Shown piece by piece: positions 1 to 6,840 of a DNA stretch of 11,301 bases. Under the pieces are notes generated by a model. It saw only the letters and a program-made list of their open reading frames with translations. It searched no databases and was not told where the DNA came from. Origin of the DNA: Bacteroidota bacterium (GTDB lineage: Bacteria; Bacteroidota; Bacteroidia; Bacteroidales; Prolixibacteraceae); NCBI GenBank assembly GCA_023393265.1, contig JAEWME010000047.1, forward strand, positions 1 to 11,301, read 5' to 3'. The translations under genes and the position numbers were made by a program. Position 1 is the stretch's first letter. Each line of letters opens with the position of its first letter.

Positions 1-52
1 TATAAATACTGTAATTCAGATATTTACAAAAACATACATATCTTACAAAACA

Positions 53-66
53 GCTTTAAAGAAAGC
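53..66 (-). terminator. Possible weak terminator hairpin after the barrel gene
   Basis: Reading the minus strand just after the barrel stop, GCTTT-CTTT-AAAGC forms a 5-bp stem with a 4-nt loop followed by a T-rich run (TGTTTTG). It is short with just two GC pairs, so it may be chance. The rest of positions 1-82 holds no gene I can support. Confidence 0.2.
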
Positions 67-82
67 CAGTTCGTCATGGTTT

Positions 83-1903
83 TCAGAAACGGTAACTTAG
101 GCCCGCCATCCAGTTAAAGCCTTTCGAAGTGTAGCCAAGCCACTGCTCGTATTTCTGAAAAGCAAGGTTATTGAGTTTCACAAAAACGCTCAGTTTTTCG
201 GCCAAACGATAGTCGGCTCCGAAATTAACATCGAAGTAAGGTTTTAAACTTACCTCATGATCGGAGCGCGAAACCATTACCGGATCCGGATTCTGGATCG
301 TTGGCAGCGGCAATTCATAATCCTGAATCTGAGCTTTTCGCTTGCCTACAGCAAATAAATCGACGGTAAGGCGCAACTGTTCCGTAGGCTTGAAAATACC
401 CGACAAGGTCGCATCAAAATCAGGCATTTGCCAGGCTTGCTGTTCCGAGTTAAGTTTGTATGAATAATAGTTCCCGAGAAAATGAACCGAAAAATCGTCG
501 GACACAAAATGGAGCACCTCTCCGGATAATTTCGTCACATTTATATCGTCGTAAACCCAGCCAAAAGTATTGTTCAATATACGGTTCGTTGCCTGCGGAT
601 TGTATAAATTCTGCGATTGTACAACATAGAAATGCTCGTCGGCAATTTTGGAGTAGGCTACTTCAGCCACATAGTTCGTGCGGGCTGTCAGTTTCCCTTT
701 AAAACCACCTGAAAGTATGTATTTATAGTTTGAATTTGCAATATCATGATATGGATCAACATATGGATTTTCGGCAGCAATTGCAGAATAAGTGTTGTGC
801 TTCAAATGGCCGTCGACACCGGCAAAAAGCGTCAGCACTTCTTTCACCGGCGACCACTCGGCTTTCACTTTTGGCCAGATCATCAGTGCGGCATCGGTAT
901 CGTCGTCGAAAGCTGCCGTGATATTCAACCCAGCCTGCAGATATGCCGTTTTTGCCTCCCATTTAACGAACGGGTTTCCATCAATCAGGATTTGTTGCTT
1001 CCCCGAAAAAGTATTCGAGAATCGGTTAAAAATGCTGTCGGCCGAATAGCGCGTGAAGCCAATGTGAAGGCCACCCCAGAATTTATCGTACTTTTTCATC
1101 AGGTCAGAAGAGAAATTCAGCTCGCTTTCTGTTTGTCCTGTTTTGCTGGCCATGTAGTGATAATTAATCCCAAAATCATAATTCAGGTCATATCCTGAAA
1201 GGGACTCGCTCTTCAGCCTGACTGCAGCAGTTCCTTGTGTAAAATGCTGTTTGTCCTCAAAAAACGGGATCATCTGGTCTTTCTGATCATCGGTGAGCAT
1301 CTCGCCCGTGTAGCCGTAGTACCGGAACGATTTTCGATCGAAACCAAGGCTTCCGGAGAGTGTCGATTTCCTGAAAAATTTCTTGCCAAAAATCTCAGCC
1401 GAATTGTCAGATTGTGTTCCGTTTACCTGATCGCCGTTTTTCAGTGTTAGGTCGCCAAACGACGACAAACTGCTGAAGTGCATCCCGAAATTTGATTTTT
1501 TGTCGGGCTGAACATTGAAAAAAAGTTCGCCGTAAGGTGTCAGGTAATTTCCGAAACCAAGTTTCAGCAAACCATTGTTCATTTCGGCCCGCGGATCGCC
1601 AACCATCTTAGCGGCAGCAATCGGTGTCAGGTCGAAACTGGTAAAAACCGGCTTACTGAAAATTGAATATTCGAATACAGGCGGCTCGGTCTGCTCGCTT
1701 TTGATTACCGGTATATCGTTTATTTTCACCGCTTCGTTCACTGTTGGCTGATAAGCTTTTGTCACTTCAACCTCCTGCTTCATCTTCAACGAATCGCGTT
1801 GTGCCTGCGCATTTACCGCACCCAGAAAAAGTGCAAAAAACAATGTTGATCCAGCGATATAAAGGCGTCGTTTCATGTGTTTCAATTTTATCGGATGCTT
1901 CAT
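83..1903 (-). CDS. TonB-receptor-like outer-membrane beta-barrel protein (no full plug domain)
   Basis: This 606-residue protein probably forms an outer-membrane beta-barrel. It has a signal peptide (positive MKRR near residues 10-13, hydrophobic stretch to about 30, then NAQA before QRD). A short conserved-looking segment EVTKAYQPTVNEAVKIND (about 45-63) follows, and from about residue 112 onward there are alternating aromatic/polar strands typical of barrels. The C-terminus is TonB-receptor-like (VKLNNLAFQKYEQWLGY, then a final SYRF ending in Phe, the usual barrel-assembly signal). It lacks a recognisable ~120-residue plug domain, so it is shorter than classical TonB-dependent receptors. 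It begins 2 nt after the stop of the TPR gene and is surely cotranscribed with it. A GGAGG lies 12 nt before the chosen ATG, but an in-frame ATG nine codons later (1876) gives a neater signal peptide and is equally possible. The substrate is unknown; the barrel assignment is firm, active TonB-dependent transport is not. Confidence 0.82.
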   Translation of the reverse strand: MKHPIKLKHMKRRLYIAGSTLFFALFLGAVNAQAQRDSLKMKQEVEVTKAYQPTVNEAVKINDIPVIKSEQTEPPVFEYSIFSKPVFTSFDLTPIAAAKMVGDPRAEMNNGLLKLGFGNYLTPYGELFFNVQPDKKSNFGMHFSSLSSFGDLTLKNGDQVNGTQSDNSAEIFGKKFFRKSTLSGSLGFDRKSFRYYGYTGEMLTDDQKDQMIPFFEDKQHFTQGTAAVRLKSESLSGYDLNYDFGINYHYMASKTGQTESELNFSSDLMKKYDKFWGGLHIGFTRYSADSIFNRFSNTFSGKQQILIDGNPFVKWEAKTAYLQAGLNITAAFDDDTDAALMIWPKVKAEWSPVKEVLTLFAGVDGHLKHNTYSAIAAENPYVDPYHDIANSNYKYILSGGFKGKLTARTNYVAEVAYSKIADEHFYVVQSQNLYNPQATNRILNNTFGWVYDDINVTKLSGEVLHFVSDDFSVHFLGNYYSYKLNSEQQAWQMPDFDATLSGIFKPTEQLRLTVDLFAVGKRKAQIQDYELPLPTIQNPDPVMVSRSDHEVSLKPYFDVNFGADYRLAEKLSVFVKLNNLAFQKYEQWLGYTSKGFNWMAGLSYRF

Positions 1904-1905
1904 TT

Positions 1906-4900
1906 TTACTTTTTACCTCCGGTGATGTCGATTTCCAAAGGTTTATTCTGATTTTTAGTTTGCTCAGCCTCGTTCGCTTCAATCTGGCTGAGTTTCTGGC
2001 GCGTCGTGTCCATGATACCATCGTTTGGCTCAGGGTAATTTTCGAGGATACTTTTCAGGGTATGTTTAGCCTGAAATTCGTCGCCATTTTTTTCGTAGAT
2101 GTCTGCCAGCAAAATAAAGCTCTTGGCCAGCCAGTATTGGTGAGGCGAGTTTTTATCGATGAAATCCATGATTTCCTTCTCCGCTTCCTTCAGCTTATTT
2201 TTCTCGAACAAAATATCGCAAACCAGGTATTTCGATTGAGCTCCTTCCAGAGAATTGGTTTCGGCGGCAAGTTTGGTCAGTATCGGGAAAGCCTTGTCGT
2301 GACTGCCGGTATTGTAGTAAGAAATAGCCTGAACAAAGCTGGCTTCGCGCTTCAACACATCCGAAACTTTTTCGGAGGCAAGTACCTGATTGGCGGCATC
2401 GAGACTAGCCTGGTAGTTTTGTAACTGGAACTGACATCTCATGATCCCAGTGTGCGCGTCGAGCAAATCGTTTCCTGATCCCGAAATACGAGAATACCGC
2501 TCGAAATAGCTGAGCGCCTGGCTGTAGTTTCCTTTGTTGTATTGTAAACCGGCGGCTTTCGACAACGCGCCTTCGGTGAAATAATTGTCGGGCTGATTTA
2601 CGACATACTCATACTCCGGAAGCGCTTTTTCCGGATCGCCATTGTTATATAAAAGCTGTGCTTTATAAAAATGAGCATTCAGGGCAAAGCTACCGTTGGG
2701 AAATTGCGCCAGGTAACGATCGAGTTGGGCAAGCGCTTTCGGATCGCGCGACAGGTAAAGCTTTTCAGCCGACTGGTAAGTCAGCGAATCCTGCTCGTTC
2801 ACCGAGACCTGAACGCCCGGCCCCAGTTTTTCGGTGTAGCCAAAATAACTGTCCACGTCGTTCATATCGACGTATGCGTTTTTCATGCCAAGCAAAGCTG
2901 CCTGCATTTCCGGGCTGTTGGGCGCCCGCTCAATAACTTTTTTGTAATTGGCAACCGAATTCTGGTAATCATTCGTATTGTAATAAACCAAACCAAGTTG
3001 CACCAGCGACTTATTCACAAAACTGCTTTTAGGAAATTTTGTGATCAGCTCTTTGTAATAACTGATTGCCATCTGCGGCTGGTTCATCCGTTCGCTGGTC
3101 CGACCCAGTTCGTACAACGCGTCGTCCTGGTATGTCGATTTCGGATAATTCTGCAAAAGCGCTTTCAGTCCGTTGATTTTCGACTGGTTGTCGCGCTGCA
3201 AACCCAGGCAAAACGATTTTTGATAAAGTGCATAGTCGGCATCATACGAAGCCAATCTCAGCGCTTTGTCATAATTGGCAATGGCCTGCGCATAGTCGCG
3301 GTTCACAAAATTACAATCGGCCAGACGGTTGTATGCATCGGCCACTTTCTCGCCGCGTGAATCGGACGCCAGGTTCAGGTATTTCCTGAAATATTCTTCG
3401 GCAGAAGCGTAGTCTTTCAACTGAAAAAACGCGTATGCCACATTGTAGTGTGCTGTCTGATATTCGGGAAATGAAAAAACGCCTGGCGTTTTCAGGAAGG
3501 TTGTATATCCTGAAATGGCCTTGTTGTATTCGCCCAGCCGATAATTGGCTTCCGCTTTCCAGAACAGCGAAAGCGATTTATATGATTTATTAAAGTCGCC
3601 GGCATTGATCGATTTGTCGAAGTTTGCAATGGCGCCACCGTAATCGAGGTTGTTGAAACATTCGAGTGCCCGGTAATAAGCCACGCGCTGGTATGCCATT
3701 TTCACCGACTGACTTTTGACTTTGATGTTTTCAATCGAAGTCATGGCATCGCGGTAATTATTGGTGCTCATGTACACTTTCACCAGGTAATCGTAAGCCA
3801 CGTCGTTATGCTCCGAGTTGGGATACAAAGCAATGTATTTGTCGAACGCTTTAATCGTTTCGTTAAATGGCGAGTAGGAAAGTTCATAGGTTATTTTGGC
3901 ATAATTGAACAACGCATCTTCCTTGATTTTCGCATCAAAATCGAATTCCGATGCCGCTTCAAATGCCTGTCTGGCTTTGTTTTTATCGTTAGTCGCCACA
4001 TAGCATTCGGCCAAATGATAATAAGCATTTTGCGCCAGTTCGTCCTTCCCTTTCGAGGCAATTTCGAGGTGCGGAATGGCTTTTGCTTCTTCGCTGTTCA
4101 GGTAATAGCAATAACCGAGCATGTAGTTTTCTTCACGTCCTTTGTTATTCTTATCTGACAGGAAAAACTCCAGAAACTGAATGGCGTCGTTAAACTGCCG
4201 CAAATGGAAATAAGAATCACCCAGTATCCTCGCCAGTTCCGGTTGCTGATCTGCCGGCACAGTGTTGATCAACGGAGCGGTGTAATCGACCACCTCGCGA
4301 TATTTTCCCTGTTTGTAATATATCTGGCTTACGTAAAAAGGAATCACTTTTTTGAAAACCGGGTTTTCCTTCAGCTTCAAAAATTCCTGAAGCGCCGATT
4401 CGTAGTTTCCGTTTAAATACTGAATATGTCCCCAATAATATTGCGCAGGCGCTGCATACATCGAGTTCCCTTCCTTGATTTCGGCAAAATCAGACAAGGC
4501 GGCATCCATTTTTTCGAGTTCGAAATTGGAATATCCGCGCAGGTAGTGAAAATAGGTAAGCTCTTCTGTCGTCAGCCTATTTTTGTCGAGTTGTTCGAGC
4601 GTTTTTAAAGCTGCCTGGTATTTCTTTTTATCAAACTGATACACAGCCTGTTCAAAAAGGCCACGGTTCCTGAAGGCGCTTTCAGGAAATTGTTTCATGA
4701 ATTCAGCCATTTGCTCCTCGGCATTTTCGTTGTCGAGTTTCAGTCCGCATAAAGCCTTGTAGAACAATGCCTCGGCGCGCACGTCCGAATTGGGAGACGA
4801 CTGAGAAGCGATTGTTTCAAACTCGTTGATTGCCGATACATAATTGCCCGACTGGTATAACTCTTTGGCTTTCTGAATATCCGGTCGTAACGACTGGTAA

Positions 4901-4980
4901 TAAACCGTTTGCTGCGCCTGTCCGGTGAGCGCTAGCGCGGCGAGCAAAAAAAGGAGAATCAGGATTCGGTTCGTATTCAT
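1906..4980 (-). CDS. Secreted large tetratricopeptide-repeat protein
   Basis: A 1024-residue protein with an N-terminal signal peptide (NRILILLFLLAALALTGQAQ), so it should be exported to the periplasm. There is no lipobox cysteine. Almost the whole mature chain is made of TPR-like helical pairs with recurring patterns such as YxxGxYxxAIxxFE, ending in a charged, low-complexity tail (about residues 995-1024, EANEAEQTKNQNKP then GGKK). Spacing of about 34-36 residues and phrases such as FPKSSFVNKSLVQLG resemble the BamD/YbgF/tol-pal group of TPRs, which act as scaffolds. No catalytic domain is visible. It is the first gene of a two-gene operon with the barrel protein downstream (2 nt gap), which suggests that the two proteins work together at the outer membrane. 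The start is ATG; no Shine-Dalgarno sequence precedes it, normal for this phylum. The binding partner and function are unknown. Confidence 0.88.
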   Translation of the reverse strand: MNTNRILILLFLLAALALTGQAQQTVYYQSLRPDIQKAKELYQSGNYVSAINEFETIASQSSPNSDVRAEALFYKALCGLKLDNENAEEQMAEFMKQFPESAFRNRGLFEQAVYQFDKKKYQAALKTLEQLDKNRLTTEELTYFHYLRGYSNFELEKMDAALSDFAEIKEGNSMYAAPAQYYWGHIQYLNGNYESALQEFLKLKENPVFKKVIPFYVSQIYYKQGKYREVVDYTAPLINTVPADQQPELARILGDSYFHLRQFNDAIQFLEFFLSDKNNKGREENYMLGYCYYLNSEEAKAIPHLEIASKGKDELAQNAYYHLAECYVATNDKNKARQAFEAASEFDFDAKIKEDALFNYAKITYELSYSPFNETIKAFDKYIALYPNSEHNDVAYDYLVKVYMSTNNYRDAMTSIENIKVKSQSVKMAYQRVAYYRALECFNNLDYGGAIANFDKSINAGDFNKSYKSLSLFWKAEANYRLGEYNKAISGYTTFLKTPGVFSFPEYQTAHYNVAYAFFQLKDYASAEEYFRKYLNLASDSRGEKVADAYNRLADCNFVNRDYAQAIANYDKALRLASYDADYALYQKSFCLGLQRDNQSKINGLKALLQNYPKSTYQDDALYELGRTSERMNQPQMAISYYKELITKFPKSSFVNKSLVQLGLVYYNTNDYQNSVANYKKVIERAPNSPEMQAALLGMKNAYVDMNDVDSYFGYTEKLGPGVQVSVNEQDSLTYQSAEKLYLSRDPKALAQLDRYLAQFPNGSFALNAHFYKAQLLYNNGDPEKALPEYEYVVNQPDNYFTEGALSKAAGLQYNKGNYSQALSYFERYSRISGSGNDLLDAHTGIMRCQFQLQNYQASLDAANQVLASEKVSDVLKREASFVQAISYYNTGSHDKAFPILTKLAAETNSLEGAQSKYLVCDILFEKNKLKEAEKEIMDFIDKNSPHQYWLAKSFILLADIYEKNGDEFQAKHTLKSILENYPEPNDGIMDTTRQKLSQIEANEAEQTKNQNKPLEIDITGGKK

Positions 4981-5026
4981 TCTGTCAGGATGTTTTGTTT
5001 CAGATTTTCAGGAATGGTGCTTTACA

Positions 5027-5054
5027 CAAATTGTACCACTTTTACTAAAGACAA
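5027..5054 (-). promoter_or_regulatory. Possible weak promoter for the TPR/barrel operon
   Basis: Reading the minus strand, TACAATTTG (5035-5027) resembles the Bacteroidota -7 element TAnnTTTG but with one extra base between TA and TTTG. A TTG (5054-5052) lies 16 nt upstream, shorter than the usual spacing. It would give a leader of roughly 40 nt before the ATG at 4980. Both departures from consensus make this tentative; it is simply the best candidate in the gap. Confidence 0.28.
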
Positions 5055-5110
5055 TGAATTGCCTTTTTGGTTGCATTGGTAAAATTAGGGCAGTTTCCTG
5101 AATTCATATT

Positions 5111-5136
5111 GAATTATCTGTAAAAACTGATAATTC
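5111..5136. repeat. Perfect 8-bp inverted repeat upstream of ftsE (candidate operator)
   Basis: GAATTATC (5111-5118) and GATAATTC (5129-5136) are exact reverse complements separated by 10 nt, so the half-site centres are 18 bp apart. That is somewhat under two helical turns, so the arms would be near but not exactly on the same face. It lies in the divergent gap, about 34 bp upstream of the ftsE -7 element and about 75 bp upstream of the candidate TPR-operon promoter. It could bind a dimeric regulator of one or both genes. As a hairpin it would be AT-rich with no U-run, so a terminator is unlikely. The match is directly visible; the operator role is inference. Confidence 0.4.
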
Positions 5137-5169
5137 GGATTAAATAGTATCCGGTTGGATAAAAAAAAT

Positions 5170-5177
5170 TAGTTTTG
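5170..5177 (+). promoter_or_regulatory. Promoter -7 element of ftsE (TAnnTTTG)
   Basis: TAGTTTTG matches the Bacteroidota sigma-ABfr -7 consensus TAnnTTTG exactly. The -33 region is poor: no TTTG at the expected distance, and the nearest TTG (5155-5157) is only 12 nt upstream. Transcription would begin roughly at 5182-5186, leaving a leader of about 16-20 nt to the ATG at 5202. The last three bases are the in-frame TTG that a naive gene caller would take as the start of ftsE. Confidence 0.5.
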
Positions 5178-5201
5178 CAACAGACCAATTTTGAAATCAC
5201 C

Positions 5202-5897
5202 ATGTCAGGAGAAAACATCATTGAACTTATTAATGCCGACATCGTTCAGCGTGATCATGTGGTACTTACCGATATCAGCCTCGAAATAAAGACGGGAGAA
5301 TTTGTGTATCTCATCGGTAAAGTAGGCAGCGGAAAATCGAGCCTGATTAAAACACTGAATGCCGAACTGCCGCTTGAAAAAGGTTCAGGAAAAGTGGCTG
5401 GTTTCGATCTTGGTGAAATCAAAAGAAGCGATGTTCCAACGCTGAGACGAAAACTGGGTGTTGTTTTTCAGGACTTCAGGCTGTTGACCGACCGCACGGT
5501 TTACGACAACCTTGTTTTTGTACTGAAAGCCACCGACTGGAAAGATGATGTTGAAATTACCGACCGTGTGAACACCGTGCTCGATATGGTTTCGATGACC
5601 GGCAAAGCCAAATCGATGCCGCACCAGCTCTCGGGTGGCGAGCAGCAACGTGTAGTAATCGCCCGTGCATTGCTTAATAATCCTGAAATTATTTTGGCAG
5701 ACGAGCCCACCGGAAACCTCGACCCGATGACTTCGATCGACCTGATGCAGATTTTCAAAAGCCTGAATGAGCAGGGAAAAACGGTGGTGATTGCCACGCA
5801 CGACTATCCGCTTATCCGCAAGTTTCCTGCGCGCATCATTACGGTTGACGAGCAAAAAATTTACGAAACGATTATCACGCGAAAAGAGGGTAACTAA
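5202..5897 (+). CDS. ftsE: Cell-division ABC transporter ATP-binding protein FtsE
   Basis: FtsE is the cytoplasmic ATPase of FtsEX, which sits at the septum and, through FtsX, activates peptidoglycan hydrolysis rather than transporting a solute. The 231-residue chain shows a Walker A GKVGSGKSS (39-47), a Q-loop FQD at Q90, the signature LSGGEQQR (143-150), Walker B IILADEPTG (163-171), a D-loop (NLD) and the switch His in ATHD (H200). The family length is about 220-230 residues. An upstream in-frame TTG would add nine residues but lies inside the promoter, so ATG is chosen. No ftsX lies beside it; as far as I know separation of the two genes is usual in Bacteroidota. It is divergent from the TPR gene and converges on the FemAB-like gene with a 24-nt gap. 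A LolD-type or other small-ABC ATPase is a less likely alternative, favoured against by the sequence pattern. Confidence 0.88.
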   Translation: MSGENIIELINADIVQRDHVVLTDISLEIKTGEFVYLIGKVGSGKSSLIKTLNAELPLEKGSGKVAGFDLGEIKRSDVPTLRRKLGVVFQDFRLLTDRTVYDNLVFVLKATDWKDDVEITDRVNTVLDMVSMTGKAKSMPHQLSGGEQQRVVIARALLNNPEIILADEPTGNLDPMTSIDLMQIFKSLNEQGKTVVIATHDYPLIRKFPARIITVDEQKIYETIITRKEGN

Positions 5898-5921
5898 AAT
5901 CAACGGGAGACACTTTCAGGA

Positions 5922-6839
5922 TTACTTTTTGAAAAGTTTTAGTATTGCGGGCAGCCTATTCTTTTTGATTCGCAAATAACTAAACTCTTCGGAGCCAAAA
6001 CTTTTATAGAATCGCGCCAGGTTCGGAATGTTCGACCCTTCGAAATCGAGCGTGATTCCGGAGCCTGCATGTTTCCGAATGAAGTGATCGACAATCTGAA
6101 ACATCATCCCTTTTTCCTTGCTCTCGGGGTTGGTTGCCGAAAACAGGAAAATAAAACTATCATACGATTTAAGAAAAAAAGCACCTGCCAAAAGAGCGCC
6201 GGAACCGGCTCTTACGCCATAAATTTCGGCTTCTCCTGCGGCCAGGCTCCGCTCCATCACATTTTTCAGAATTCCATAGTGTGTAGTCTTGATATTCGGA
6301 ATGCTTTTACCCATGTTGCTCCTGAAAAGCAAGATTAACTCGTCGGGTTCAACGCTTTTAGTCACCGTCAGGTTGAAACGCAACGCTTTTTTGAGGTTAC
6401 GTCGGGTATTTTCAGCGTACCCTGAAACCGTTTCGGAATAGGTTTTATTGAGTTTCAACTCATAATTCAGGTTCTTTTTAAGTTCAAATTCACCTACCGG
6501 AGCTTCATTGCCCTTGTTCAAAACAATATCGGTAAACCTGAAATGAGCCGGAATAGCCTTCAAAAATGCGCCAACCAATTGCGGATCAATTTTCAGGCTT
6601 GAAAGAACACCCAGTTGTTGTGTAAAAAAAGGCTGATACAAATACCTGATTCCAAATTTCTTTCCTGAAGTAAGGGGCATTACCGCTTCATAATCGTTGG
6701 CGACCAGCGCCTCCCATTTCGGATGAACAATATCGAGATACCACGACTGTGCATAAATAATCCGATTCTGCGAATGATCGACACAGTAGTCCCACTTTGT
6801 TTTATCAATCTGGCTATGCTTGAGATACTTGATTTCCAA
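5922..6839 (-). CDS. FemAB/GNAT-fold acyltransferase-like protein
   Basis: A 305-residue cytoplasmic protein of the FemAB / BioF2-like acetyltransferase group, the GNAT-related fold that includes lipid II interpeptide-bridge transferases and exopolysaccharide acyl/aminoacyl transferases. Motifs typical of the group are YAENTRRNLKKA (141-152), a GAFFLKSYDSFIFLFSATNP strand pair (219-238) and LDFEGSNIPNLARFYKSFG (264-282). No signal peptide or membrane segment is visible. It is the last gene of the three-gene operon and starts one base after the TAA of the deacetylase gene. The start is TTG; the next in-frame Met is at residue 54, within the fold, so TTG is strongly preferred. Its substrate is not readable from the sequence: acylation of an envelope glycan or of peptidoglycan is an inference from its neighbours. 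Confidence 0.8.
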   Translation of the reverse strand: MEIKYLKHSQIDKTKWDYCVDHSQNRIIYAQSWYLDIVHPKWEALVANDYEAVMPLTSGKKFGIRYLYQPFFTQQLGVLSSLKIDPQLVGAFLKAIPAHFRFTDIVLNKGNEAPVGEFELKKNLNYELKLNKTYSETVSGYAENTRRNLKKALRFNLTVTKSVEPDELILLFRSNMGKSIPNIKTTHYGILKNVMERSLAAGEAEIYGVRAGSGALLAGAFFLKSYDSFIFLFSATNPESKEKGMMFQIVDHFIRKHAGSGITLDFEGSNIPNLARFYKSFGSEEFSYLRIKKNRLPAILKLFKK

Positions 6840-6840
6840 T

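Noticed and set aside
1744..2424. Plus-strand open frame of 226 codons across the TPR/barrel junction
   Set aside because: Spans two real genes on the other strand, with no recognisable family and no gap to support it.
2671..3360. Long plus-strand open frame (229 codons) inside the TPR gene
   Set aside because: It lies wholly opposite a clear TPR coding sequence, has no family resemblance and is a product of the codon bias of the real gene.
5924..5937. ACTTTT-TG-AAAAGT palindrome as a terminator between ftsE and the FemAB-like gene
   Set aside because: Only two bases separate the arms, it lies within the FemAB-like coding end, and no GC-rich stem is present; the 24-nt gap has no convincing terminator.
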